Origin: Acidimicrobiia bacterium
GTDB lineage: Bacteria; Actinomycetota; Acidimicrobiia; Spongiisociales; ZC4RG35
Reading direction: 5' to 3'
DNA length: 26,483 nt
NCBI GenBank assembly: GCA_017577575.1
Contig: PKRG01000028.1
Span: 1-26,483 of the forward strand
Position 1 is the first letter of the stretch, and every line of letters begins with the position of its first letter. A program made the translations under genes and the position numbers. The notes under the pieces are model-generated. The model did no database searches. It saw only the letters and a program-made list of their open reading frames with translations, and was not told the origin of the DNA. Of the stretch, positions 17,871-26,136 are shown piece after piece.

Positions 17871-17876
17871 TACACT
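17871..17876 (+). promoter_or_regulatory. Candidate -10 box for a leaderless glycosyltransferase gene
   Basis: TACACT (4 of 6) ends 8 bases before the GTG at 17885, with no Shine-Dalgarno sequence in between. The box lies only 29 bases after the VOC stop, so the glycosyltransferase may have its own promoter. Confidence 0.4.
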
Positions 17877-17884
17877 GGCGCCCG

Positions 17885-18577
17885 GTGCCCACCTTCTCGA
17901 TCGTCATCCCTGTCTACAACGAAGCGCGCTACATCCCGGTCGGCCTGCCCCGCCTGCTCGGCGAGCTGGAGGCGGCAGGCCTCGACTACCGCGTTCTGAT
18001 CATGGAGAACGGCTCGACCGACGGCAGCGCCGCGGTGGCGAAGTCGGTGGCGGGCGACGCCCCCGTGGAGGTGCATTCGCTCCCGGTTGCCGACTACGGG
18101 GCGGCCATGTACGAGGGCTTCCGGCGAGCCGACGGCGACTGGGTCGTCAACTTCGACATCGACTACTTCTCGGCGTCGTTCCTCCAGTCCGTGCTGGAGC
18201 TGGCCGACGAAGCCGATCTAGTGATCGCCTCGAAGCGGGACCCGGAGTCCGAGGACCGTCGCCCGTGGCTGCGACGCCTCGCCACTGCGGTGTTCAACTT
18301 CCTTCTCCGCCGCCTGTTCGGCTCGTCGGTCAGCGACACCCACGGAATGAAGGCCTTCCGCCGCGAGCTGGTCGCGGACCTGGTGGAGAAGGTGGTCAGC
18401 CGCGAGGACCTCTTCGACACCGAGCTGGTGCTGCGGGCGGAGCGGAAGGGCTACCGCATCGTGGAGGTGCCGGTGATCGTCGAAGAGTCCCGGCCCGCCC
18501 GCTCCCTCATAAAGCGGGTTCCCCGGACTCTGCGCGGCCTGTGGCGGATTCGACGGATCCTCGGATCCTCTTCGTGA
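17885..18577 (+). CDS. GT2 glycosyltransferase, polyprenyl-phosphate-sugar synthase-like
   Basis: A 230-residue GT-A fold enzyme resembling dolichyl/polyprenyl-phosphate mannose or glucose synthases. It has the opening FSIVIPVYNEARYI, the acidic ENGSTDGS segment, the DID metal motif (NFDIDYF) and the SDTHGMKAFRRE acceptor segment. There is no C-terminal membrane domain, as in the DPM1-like soluble type. It would transfer a hexose from a nucleotide sugar to a lipid phosphate on the cytoplasmic face. Its last 71 bases overlap, tail to tail, the end of the PTPS-related membrane gene on the other strand. Donor sugar is not determined; manB nearby hints at mannose. Confidence 0.88.
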   Translation: MPTFSIVIPVYNEARYIPVGLPRLLGELEAAGLDYRVLIMENGSTDGSAAVAKSVAGDAPVEVHSLPVADYGAAMYEGFRRADGDWVVNFDIDYFSASFLQSVLELADEADLVIASKRDPESEDRRPWLRRLATAVFNFLLRRLFGSSVSDTHGMKAFRRELVADLVEKVVSREDLFDTELVLRAERKGYRIVEVPVIVEESRPARSLIKRVPRTLRGLWRIRRILGSSS

Positions 18578-20879
18578 CGGCGAGGCCGACCAACCCTCCC
18601 AGCGCGATCACGGTCAGGAACCAGCCGACGTACTCGGGCCACTGGTTGTGGAACTCCAGCACCACGTTCTCCTGCGTCGGCACCACCACCATGAGCGACG
18701 GGGCGGCGTGGAAGGGCCCTTCGGCACCTTCCGCCACCCAGTTCGGGAAGTACGAGACCTTCACCAGGTGCGGCACGCCGACCGCAGTAGTGGTGAAGCT
18801 GATCCGATGGTCTTCGATCTCGACGTCGGTGACCGCGCCGTCGCCGGCCTCGAGCAGGGGCGTCCGCGGCAGCTCGGAAAGGTCGTCGATGCGGGGCCAG
18901 TCCTCGGGCCCGTCGGCCGTGACCCAATGGTCGAGGAGGTCGAGGTCGTCGAACCACTCCAAGGCGATGTCGTTGAAGGTGGGACCCGGTGCCCCGGCGC
19001 CGACCAGCCCCAGGACCTTGTCGGCGATCCCGCCGTCGGGGGCTTCGTACACCGCCGGCTGGTAGCGGGCGGGTTCCACCAGCGCCGGCGGCTCGGCCAT
19101 CTCGAAGATGGTGAACGGAGGCGACTCCGTCACGTATCGCAGCTCGGGCATGCCGCGGGCCTTCTCGGCCGACTCCTCGTTGTAGGCGACGTAGTAGCGG
19201 ATCCCGTAGAGCTCCATGTGGCGGACGCCGCGGTCCATGGCGAAGTTGTGATAGGTGAGCCCGGGAACCGGGTTGGACGGGTTGATCGCCATCTCGCCGG
19301 CGAGGATGAAATGGAAAGGCGTCGTGAGGCTCGACTCGAAGTAGAGGCCTTCCATCGACGGGTGCGTGCCGCGGGTCCAATAGGGGATGAGCATCGGCGA
19401 CATCGGAGTCCCGTATTTGTTGAGGCCGTCGTCTCCGCTGTCCGGCTCCCACACGACTCGCCCCGGAGGAAGGGTGGCGATGGTCTCCATCAGCCCCCGG
19501 TACTCGGGCCAGGGCTCCTTCGCCTCGTAGCCCTCGTAGTTCCACTTGGCCCAGCCGTCGACGAACGACACACCGGCGAGCGCGCCGAGGGCCAGCACGC
19601 CGCAGGCGGCGGTGGCGATCAGCGACCGGACGCGCACGGGCCCGGCGTACAGGAACGACAGGGCGGCCAAAGCCACCGCGATGGCGGCGATCACCCACGG
19701 CAGCCAGCGGGGGGCATCGGGGTTCGAGAAGGCTAGGGAGACGGCGACCACGCCCATGACGGCGAGCATCGCTCTCCCCCACCACATCGACGCTTTCTCG
19801 GGCAGGCGGCGGACGATCCAACGGGCGACGAACCCGACGGCGATGGCCGCCAGGAAGGCGACGCCGAAGTACCAATAGGGCAGGAGCCGCCCGTTCCATA
19901 GCTTCCATCGCGCTTCGGTGAACACGTCGGGGAACGTCTCGTGGAGCAGCCTCGGCAGCGGGAAGTAGATGACAGGCAGCAGCGTGAAGGTGGCGACCGG
20001 GATCACCCGGGAGGATCTGCGGGCGAGGATCACGGCGCCGGCGACCGCCAGAGGCAGGAGGAGCCAGATCTCGGCGGGAAGGATCTCCTCCAGCTTGGAC
20101 AGGGGGGTCCACGCCATGTCCGACGTGTATCCGATCCGCATCAGCAACGGCAGGGCCCAGAAACCTGCGAGAGCGAACCCGCCCGCCCACACCAAGATCG
20201 TCTTCCAGCCGCGCTTCCAGAACAGAACGGGCACAGACGCGAACACGACGACGATCGTCGTGATGATGTGGCAGAGGGCGGTGAGGCCCAAGAACACGGC
20301 CGCCCAGACCAGGTACCGACGGTCTTCGCGCAACCCCCGGATCAGGTTCCCCAGGTAGAGGAGCGAGAAGGCGAAAGACCAGGAGAAGGAGAACTCGCCC
20401 GCCAGGGTCGAGGCGATGTTCGCCCCGTAGATCGTGAAGCTCTCCATGAACACGAACACGACGCCGGCTGCGGCGGCCACGACCGAGATCGTGCGTCCCA
20501 GCCTCAGCGAGCGGGCCAGGTAGTAGGCCGCAGGCGGGGTGCCGATCAGGCCGAGCACGGTGACGATCTTGAACGCGACGCCGTATGGCAGGACCAGGTC
20601 CAAGGCGACGATGACCAGCGAAGGCAACGGGAAGTAGAAGTAGAACGCCGGGAACCCGGCGAACCAGAGTTGCGACCAGCCGAGCACCCGGCCCTGGGGG
20701 AGCAGCACATCGCGCAGATAGGCCGGCCCGAGGACGTGGGCGCCCATGTCGCCGCCCGTCGGTGTGTTGGCCTGGAGGATCAGGTGGGGGTTGAGTACGG
20801 CGAGGACGACGAGAGACATCCCGGCGAGCAGGAACGCCGGGACCCACCATCGCCCCCGCACCGTGGCGCTGGGGGTCAC
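18507..20879 (-). CDS. Large PTPS-related multi-pass membrane protein (GT-C-like)
   Basis: A 790-residue membrane protein. The first helix (about 12-30) is followed by an outside loop with TGGDMGAH (41-48), an acidic motif placed like the catalytic aspartate of GT-C glycosyltransferases. About a dozen hydrophobic segments run to near 450. A soluble extracytoplasmic domain (about 455-745) follows, then a final helix (about 752-770) and a short tail. This is the layout of the 6-pyruvoyl-tetrahydropterin-synthase-related membrane family, whose name reflects similarity and not activity. The GTG start overlaps the stop of the zinc-ribbon gene by GTGA (20876-20879). It probably uses a lipid-linked sugar on the outer face; this is inference. 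Confidence 0.82.
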   Translation of the reverse strand: MTPSATVRGRWWVPAFLLAGMSLVVLAVLNPHLILQANTPTGGDMGAHVLGPAYLRDVLLPQGRVLGWSQLWFAGFPAFYFYFPLPSLVIVALDLVLPYGVAFKIVTVLGLIGTPPAAYYLARSLRLGRTISVVAAAAGVVFVFMESFTIYGANIASTLAGEFSFSWSFAFSLLYLGNLIRGLREDRRYLVWAAVFLGLTALCHIITTIVVVFASVPVLFWKRGWKTILVWAGGFALAGFWALPLLMRIGYTSDMAWTPLSKLEEILPAEIWLLLPLAVAGAVILARRSSRVIPVATFTLLPVIYFPLPRLLHETFPDVFTEARWKLWNGRLLPYWYFGVAFLAAIAVGFVARWIVRRLPEKASMWWGRAMLAVMGVVAVSLAFSNPDAPRWLPWVIAAIAVALAALSFLYAGPVRVRSLIATAACGVLALGALAGVSFVDGWAKWNYEGYEAKEPWPEYRGLMETIATLPPGRVVWEPDSGDDGLNKYGTPMSPMLIPYWTRGTHPSMEGLYFESSLTTPFHFILAGEMAINPSNPVPGLTYHNFAMDRGVRHMELYGIRYYVAYNEESAEKARGMPELRYVTESPPFTIFEMAEPPALVEPARYQPAVYEAPDGGIADKVLGLVGAGAPGPTFNDIALEWFDDLDLLDHWVTADGPEDWPRIDDLSELPRTPLLEAGDGAVTDVEIEDHRISFTTTAVGVPHLVKVSYFPNWVAEGAEGPFHAAPSLMVVVPTQENVVLEFHNQWPEYVGWFLTVIALGGLVGLAVTKRIRGSVESATGRAESGEPAL

Positions 20880-21052
20880 CTGGGGGAGTTACGGACGATT
20901 TCCAAGACCTGGCTCAGGTCGATCTGCGTTCCGTCGCGGTCCCACCACTTCTCTTCGCACTTGTGGCAAGAGAAGAAGTGCACCTCGGAGCCGTCGGGCA
21001 GCCGGTGTCTGATTTCGATCACGTCCTGCGCGTGACACTGCGGGCAGTCCAT
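20876..21052 (-). CDS. Small zinc-ribbon protein
   Basis: A 58-residue ORF with two CxxC pairs: C3/C6 in MDCPQCHAQD and C29/C32 in FFSCHKCEEKWW, forming a classic zinc ribbon. AAGG lies 6 bases before the ATG at 21052. Its stop overlaps the GTG start of the PTPS-related gene, so the two are translationally coupled. On the minus strand a TAGACT (21088-21083) could be its -10 box. It may be a cytoplasmic helper of the membrane protein or a nucleic-acid-binding protein; sequence gives no function. Confidence 0.8.
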   Translation of the reverse strand: MDCPQCHAQDVIEIRHRLPDGSEVHFFSCHKCEEKWWDRDGTQIDLSQVLEIVRNSPR

Positions 21053-21125
21053 TGCAAGCCTTGGTTGGAACGGAGGGGCCGGAGTCTAACGGTCTCGCAA
21101 GGGTTTTCCACAGGAGCCGGGCGGC

Positions 21126-21395
21126 TCACTCCTCTTCCAGCAACCTACCGATGTAGCGGCTCCGACGGCGACCGTTCTCGGTCCAGTAGGCGTACCAGTA
21201 GGGGCCATGGGGGCAGCGGGTGCAGGACGCCTTGCCGCAACGAACGGCCTGCTGCCTGAGGCTGACCGATATCTGGCTGTCGGGGGGAAGGGCTCCGGAC
21301 CTCTCCAGACGCGCTCGGGCGAGGATCAGGAGGCGCCGGAGTTCGTGGTCGTCGAGGTCTCTGACGGCGTCGATGAGATCCCGGTCCAGACCCAT
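21126..21395 (-). CDS. DUF6788-like small cysteine-motif protein
   Basis: An 89-residue protein with an acidic/helical N-terminal half and a C-terminal CGKASCTRCPHGPYWYAYW motif (C53, C58, C61), then RRSRYIGRL. This pattern is common in small actinobacterial and phage-associated proteins, often near recombinases, with unknown role. It starts 10 bases after the DUF3499 stop on the same strand and probably shares its transcript. The three cysteines and a histidine could bind zinc. The family name is from memory of the motif. Confidence 0.75.
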   Translation of the reverse strand: MGLDRDLIDAVRDLDDHELRRLLILARARLERSGALPPDSQISVSLRQQAVRCGKASCTRCPHGPYWYAYWTENGRRRSRYIGRLLEEE

Positions 21396-21405
21396 GACCG
21401 GCGGT

Positions 21406-21624
21406 TCAGGCTACGTCGAACGCGAAGAGCGGCGTGACGGAACGGCGGTCGGTGAGGGTCCAGCCCATGGGCGGTGTGAGCCGATCTGCATGATCGACAC
21501 ACAACGGGTGGCCGGCCTCGGCGGTCGCCCTGGTCAGATCCTCGAGCCACACCGCCCGCTCGGCGTAGTCGTACGACATGAAGGTGGCGGCGGGATTGCC
21601 GCAACGGGCGCATCTGGAAACCAT
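21406..21624 (-). CDS. DUF3499 family protein
   Basis: A 72-residue protein opening MVSRCARCGNPAATFMSYDY, with C5 and C8, then LCVDHADRLTPPMGW. This is the actinobacterial DUF3499 pattern (cysteine pair, YxYA, then LCxxHAxRLTxPxGW) and suggests a small metal-binding protein. In actinobacteria this family is usually close to manB and DUF5719, as here. The ATG at 21624 is chosen because it sits just before the conserved RCARCG. A TACGCT box ends 7 bases upstream, so the gene may be leaderless. Function is unknown. Confidence 0.85.
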   Translation of the reverse strand: MVSRCARCGNPAATFMSYDYAERAVWLEDLTRATAEAGHPLCVDHADRLTPPMGWTLTDRRSVTPLFAFDVA

Positions 21625-21631
21625 GGCCGGA

Positions 21632-21637
21632 AGCGTA
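21632..21637 (-). promoter_or_regulatory. Candidate -10 box before DUF3499
   Basis: TACGCT on the minus strand ends 7 bases before the ATG at 21624, with no ribosome site. The match is weak (3 of 6 plus spacing), so this is a pattern-based suggestion supported by similar arrangements elsewhere in the window. Confidence 0.25.
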
Positions 21638-21671
21638 ACCGACCACGGGGCCGGTCCCTGGCATTGACGCC

Positions 21672-22016
21672 TCAGCCGGAACGGGGAAGCCGCCGGGGCA
21701 CCCCGCCCCTCCACCAGGTGGCCGACCCGTCTCCGCCGACTTCGATCACCGAGGGGACGGCGTCGATATTGAGACTCTCGAAGACGTCGGGGTTCTTCTG
21801 CCAGCTGAGCTCGGTGTGGGGCACGCCACGTCGCACCAGCTCGTTGCGGGCGCGGACACAGGTGTTGCAGTCGTCCGACGTCAGGAGGTACACCCCGGCC
21901 GCCAGCCCGGTGACGGGGATCCGCCGCGCCGACACGGGGGGCCGGCGACGCAGCAACAGGACGATGCCGACGACGAGGGCGGTTACGGCGGCGACGACGA
22001 TCAGGCGGTCGATCAT
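21672..22016 (-). CDS. Membrane-anchored thioredoxin/glutaredoxin-like protein
   Basis: A 114-residue protein with an N-terminal membrane helix (about 4-22) and basic RRR, then a small thioredoxin-fold domain with CNTC (C50, C53) and the cis-proline segment AVPSV. The domain is short, closer to glutaredoxin. Which side of the membrane it faces is not clear from sequence: the RRR after the helix suggests a cytoplasmic domain by the positive-inside rule. Its ATG overlaps the DUF5719 stop (ATGA, 22013-22016), so it belongs to the same coupled unit. It could support disulfide formation or reduction; the partner is unknown. Confidence 0.82.
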   Translation of the reverse strand: MIDRLIVVAAVTALVVGIVLLLRRRPPVSARRIPVTGLAAGVYLLTSDDCNTCVRARNELVRRGVPHTELSWQKNPDVFESLNIDAVPSVIEVGGDGSATWWRGGVPRRLPRSG

Positions 22017-23284
22017 CCCGGCGCCAGGGGGTCGCCGGCATCACCGGCGAAGCCCTCTTCCGATGCGGTCGTCCAGGTGACCACCACGTCGCCGTCGGCT
22101 TCGAGCTTCCCGCCGATGCTCCGAGCCGAGATCGGGATGTCCACGGCGGTCTCGGGAGGCACTGCCACCGACGTCAACGGGTCACCCGTGCCTGCCTGCA
22201 GTTCGACGGTGACCTCGACGTCACCGGGGTTGAAGACGTGCACGACGGAGTCCCCGAGCCTGCCGGCTCCGGAGAGCCGCCACGACGGCGAGGGAGTCGC
22301 CACCCCGGGGACCACGGCGTTGGCGCCCTCTCCGCTGAACCGAAGGGCCGCCGCCACCGGGTTGGCCGACAGCACCCGGATAGCTCCCGGCCCCTCGAGG
22401 ATGTCACCCAAGGGGATGGTCACCTGGCTCTGGGCGGGGATCACGTCTTCGTATGCCGCCTCCACCACCCCGTCGGGGCCGTACACGTCGATCTGGAACG
22501 CGGCCTCGGACGTCCCGGGGGCGAAGAGCACCAGGCTCCGGCTCAACCCCTCGGGGGCAGGGGCAGGCAGGTACCAGTCGAGCCCGGCCACCAAGCCGCC
22601 GGTGGCGGAGATGTCGGCGCCGGAGTCGTGCACCGCCCCGGCCACCACTCGGCCCTGGCGGGTGACGACGGCGGCGGATATGGCCTGCCGGCCGGGGAGG
22701 ATCGAGTGGAGGTCGACGGCGATCACGGAGCGCGGCGGCACCACGATCCCCGCCAGCGCGGGCTCGGATTCGACGCCGACCTCGCTGGCGGCGGCGATGT
22801 CGACTGTCGCCGAGCCGGCAAAGGGGTTGGCAAGGGAGATCGTGTAGGTGTGCCCCTCGGCGGTGGAGCCGCCGAGGAGGACCTGGGGGTCGGGCGAGCC
22901 GGGCTGGCACGGCGCGGCAGCCGCCCCGCCACCCTGCAGGATCGTCTCGACGGCGGCAGGCGGCGTCCCCTGCGGGACGAGGACCGGGGCGCGGGCCAGG
23001 CCCGTGATGTCGTCCAACACCACGGCTGCGGTTCCGCTCTCGGACACCTCCACCGCCTGCTCGACGGGGACCTCGCCGGCGGAGAAGACCGCCACGGTCG
23101 TCTCCGGTCCCGCCTGCACGAAAGTCAGCGCGGTCGTGCGCCGGGCGGCCTCGCCCAGGGGGCACACCGTGTACGGCGCGGCGGACTGTGGACTGGGGGG
23201 AAGGGGCACGGGCTCCCGGGGCGCCGGCAGCACGATGGAAGCGACCGCCAGGGCGGCGACTGCGATCAGTGCGGCGATCCTCAT
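22013..23284 (-). CDS. DUF5719 family secreted/anchored protein
   Basis: A 423-residue exported protein with a signal peptide or anchor (MRIAALIAVAALAVASIVLP), followed by a proline-rich linker and repeated beta-rich segments of immunoglobulin-like appearance. It matches actinobacterial DUF5719 in composition, length and place directly after a large GT2 membrane protein. The ATG at 23284 is chosen because GGAGGAGG lies about 5 bases upstream and it overlaps the glycosyltransferase stop (ATGA, 23281-23284). Only two cysteines are apparent (near 43 and 126), which might form a disulfide and give a target to the coupled thioredoxin-like protein. Function is unknown; an envelope role is inferred. 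Confidence 0.82.
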   Translation of the reverse strand: MRIAALIAVAALAVASIVLPAPREPVPLPPSPQSAAPYTVCPLGEAARRTTALTFVQAGPETTVAVFSAGEVPVEQAVEVSESGTAAVVLDDITGLARAPVLVPQGTPPAAVETILQGGGAAAAPCQPGSPDPQVLLGGSTAEGHTYTISLANPFAGSATVDIAAASEVGVESEPALAGIVVPPRSVIAVDLHSILPGRQAISAAVVTRQGRVVAGAVHDSGADISATGGLVAGLDWYLPAPAPEGLSRSLVLFAPGTSEAAFQIDVYGPDGVVEAAYEDVIPAQSQVTIPLGDILEGPGAIRVLSANPVAAALRFSGEGANAVVPGVATPSPSWRLSGAGRLGDSVVHVFNPGDVEVTVELQAGTGDPLTSVAVPPETAVDIPISARSIGGKLEADGDVVVTWTTASEEGFAGDAGDPLAPG

Positions 23285-26034
23285 CGCGTCCTCCTCCCCC
23301 AGATCCCCAGGCCGAGGCCCAGCAGCGACAGAGCCGTCCCCAGCCAGACCAGGACCGCCTCGACCCCGATCTTGCGGTAGACCGCTTCGCCGTCGCGCCC
23401 GGACACGCTTCCGGCCCAACCTTCCGGCTGCCAGTCGGGGCCCCACCCCGGGTCGGCGTTGAATGCCAGCCGCACCCGCTCCTCGGTCGGCTCCCCTACG
23501 AACCCGGAGCCCGAGGCCTCCCACGGAACGCCCGACTCGGTGACCGCCACCGGGCGCACCGCGGTGTTCTCGAATACGACCAGCCCCTCGGCGAACGGGA
23601 AGGTGTTCATGTCCACCTGAGCCTGGAGCGCGGGCCCGATCAGCTCGGAAGTCTCGGCAGTCCCCACCAGCCAGCGGACCCCGAACTCGGACAACTCGGC
23701 GCCGGGGCGCAGCGTGGCGCCGGAGACGATGAGGTCGATGGCTGCGGCCAGCGCCTCGTCGCCTTCGCCACGCGCCGGAAGCGCCGCCTGGTCCAGCGTC
23801 GGGCCGCGCGAGTCGATCAGCCGGTACCAGAACCCAGGCCCCGGCCGGGAATCGCCGGGCAAGCCGTGGGGGTCCGGAGCGATGAGGAGAGCCCGCTCCA
23901 CACCGGTGGCGCCGAGCGTGACGAAAGATATGCGGTCGCCCCAGGCATCCGGGGGAAGGCCGGCGCGCCCTCCGGCGAGGCCGGCCAGGGAGACGATCAG
24001 CACCACTACTCCACCGACGAGGCCGGCCCAGGCCATCACGTTGCGTTCACCGCGCCTCAAGGCCACGGCCACCACCAGACCCAGCCCCACCGCCGCCAGC
24101 GCCAGGAGGGCTTCCTGAACGTCGGGACCGAAGAAGCGGGATGCCGCCAGGCCTCCGAAAGTGAGGACTCCGGCGACGGCTCCGGCCCGCCACGAGCGGG
24201 CGATCATCGCCAGGATCACCGTGACGGCTATGAGCCCGACCACCACGGGGTGCGCCGCGGTGCGGATCGGGACCCCATCCAGCAGAAGGTCGCCCCGAGA
24301 GACGAGATAGGGGACGCCGACCAGGGCCGCCGGGGTGGCGACGAGAGCCACCAGCAGCCGGGAACGGAAACGGCCCGTCGCCCGGATGGCCAACGCGAAC
24401 AACAGCGGGGCGATGCCCAGCGCCGGGACGAAGCAGGCGACCAGGCCCGTGAGGAACGCAGCCGAGCCGACCTGCCCCAGCCATTGCCTCCGCCCGGTCG
24501 CCGCGGGGCCGACGACGGATGCCAGAGCCCAAGGAAGGAACCCGATCGCCACCAGCGCCGCCCAGCGGCCGCCGCCTCCGAGTATGGAGGCGGGAAGCCC
24601 GAACAAGGCGGCGGCTCCGCCCAGGTAGGCCCCGGGCCCGCCCACGCCGAGGCGTCTGGCGAGACGGCCGATGCCGAAGACCCCCGAGGCGAACGCGACG
24701 AAGGTGAGCAGCGAACGCGCCACCTCCTCGTTGCCGAAGGTGAGCAGCGTCGCGATTCCGGTGGGCCCGGTGACGGGATGGACGGGAGCCGCCGACCCCA
24801 GGCCCGAGGCGTTCCACCCTCCGACGAAGCGGCTGAGCGCCGTCGAAGCGTCACCGAAGGGCAGGGCGTATCCGACCACCGGCAGGCCGGACAGGAACAC
24901 TGCCCGCAGCCCGACCAGCAACAGGAAGAACACCCCGAGGATCGCCCAGGTGGAAGAAGAGCTCCAGATCTCGACCGCCCGTCTCGTGACGGCGCTGTCG
25001 TCGTCGAACATCCGCAGGAGGCGGTCGGAGAGCTCGGAACCGACGAGCCGCAGGCGGACGGAGCCGCGGACCTGGTAGCGGAACAGCTCTTCGTCACCGA
25101 CCTGGCGGACCCGCGAGATGTTGCGCCGGGCGGCGATGGTCGATGGCAGGTTGGCGAGGTTCCACGCCCACGCCAGGACATAACGAGGACCCAGCCTCCA
25201 GCGACCGAGGAGGAGGCTCATCAGCGAGTCGGCGATCCCCGTGAGGAAGGCGAGGGGGACCATCCAGACGAGGGTGATGGGCGTGTACGCCTTGAGCATC
25301 GCCCGCATGCGGCCCGACTGCTCCCGCCAACCGCCGTCGCCGCGGCCGCATCGGCGGTCGTGGAACACCTCCGACGACGGGACCACGATCACCCGGCCGC
25401 CGGCGATCCGCACCCGCTGGCTGAGGTCGAGGCCGGCGGCGACGGGGGCGAGCTTCTGGTCGATGCCGCCGAGACCCCGCATGAGGTCGCGCCGCACGAG
25501 CATCGACACCGACGACACGAACGCCACGTCTCGGACGACGTCGTACTGCTCGAGGTCCACTTCGCCTTCGTCGAGGCCCGTGTACGGCTCGCCGAACACG
25601 TCGGTGGCCGATCCCACGCTCTCGAGGGTGTCGGAAGTCCCTCCCACCAGCAGCTTGGAGCCGGCGAGAGAGGCCTCGAAGCGGTTCGCTTCCGTCACCA
25701 GCGCTTTGAGGGCGTCCGGCCGGGGGCGGGCGTCACCATGCAGCAGCCAGACGTATTCGACCGAGGAGTCGAGGCCGGCTACCACCTCCGCCAGGTCCTG
25801 GCTCATCACCACCCCGGAAGGGACGCCTTCGGTCTCGGAGCCGATGAGGCGGATCTCTTCGATGGGGTGGTCCTGGCGGGCGACCGCGTCCAGCGTCGGC
25901 TGGGGGTCGACGCCTGCCACGACGCTGACGACCGCCACCACGGTCGAGGTGTGGGTCCGGCGCGGGACGTCGGCGTCGAGATCTTCGGTGACCTCGGTGT
26001 TGTCCGAGGGGACTGCAGTCATGCGGTGCGTCAT
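23281..26034 (-). CDS. Large GT2 glycosyltransferase with multi-pass membrane domain
   Basis: About 917 residues from the ATG at 26034 (another ATG at 26022 would give 913). The N-terminal GT-A domain (about 30-270) has the metal segment LLHGDARPRPDAL, then SVSMLVRRDLMRGLGGID and the DLSQRVRIAGG acceptor region. Two helices follow near 250-285 and ten or more hydrophobic segments between about 355 and 690. A soluble region then contains ERALLIAPDPHGLPGD and ends in a last helix and a basic tail. It resembles the large actinobacterial galactofuranosyl- or other GT2 proteins placed next to fbiA. No clear ribosome site precedes either ATG. Donor and product are unknown. Confidence 0.85.
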   Translation of the reverse strand: MTHRMTAVPSDNTEVTEDLDADVPRRTHTSTVVAVVSVVAGVDPQPTLDAVARQDHPIEEIRLIGSETEGVPSGVVMSQDLAEVVAGLDSSVEYVWLLHGDARPRPDALKALVTEANRFEASLAGSKLLVGGTSDTLESVGSATDVFGEPYTGLDEGEVDLEQYDVVRDVAFVSSVSMLVRRDLMRGLGGIDQKLAPVAAGLDLSQRVRIAGGRVIVVPSSEVFHDRRCGRGDGGWREQSGRMRAMLKAYTPITLVWMVPLAFLTGIADSLMSLLLGRWRLGPRYVLAWAWNLANLPSTIAARRNISRVRQVGDEELFRYQVRGSVRLRLVGSELSDRLLRMFDDDSAVTRRAVEIWSSSSTWAILGVFFLLLVGLRAVFLSGLPVVGYALPFGDASTALSRFVGGWNASGLGSAAPVHPVTGPTGIATLLTFGNEEVARSLLTFVAFASGVFGIGRLARRLGVGGPGAYLGGAAALFGLPASILGGGGRWAALVAIGFLPWALASVVGPAATGRRQWLGQVGSAAFLTGLVACFVPALGIAPLLFALAIRATGRFRSRLLVALVATPAALVGVPYLVSRGDLLLDGVPIRTAAHPVVVGLIAVTVILAMIARSWRAGAVAGVLTFGGLAASRFFGPDVQEALLALAAVGLGLVVAVALRRGERNVMAWAGLVGGVVVLIVSLAGLAGGRAGLPPDAWGDRISFVTLGATGVERALLIAPDPHGLPGDSRPGPGFWYRLIDSRGPTLDQAALPARGEGDEALAAAIDLIVSGATLRPGAELSEFGVRWLVGTAETSELIGPALQAQVDMNTFPFAEGLVVFENTAVRPVAVTESGVPWEASGSGFVGEPTEERVRLAFNADPGWGPDWQPEGWAGSVSGRDGEAVYRKIGVEAVLVWLGTALSLLGLGLGIWGRRTR

Positions 26035-26136
26035 TGTGGAACGCAATCGCCGAATATGGCAATCTCTTCCCACCGCGAGCGAAGGGGGATCGGTGGGCGG
26101 GTGTGGTCCTGGACGAGGCGGAGGTCGCGCTGGGTA

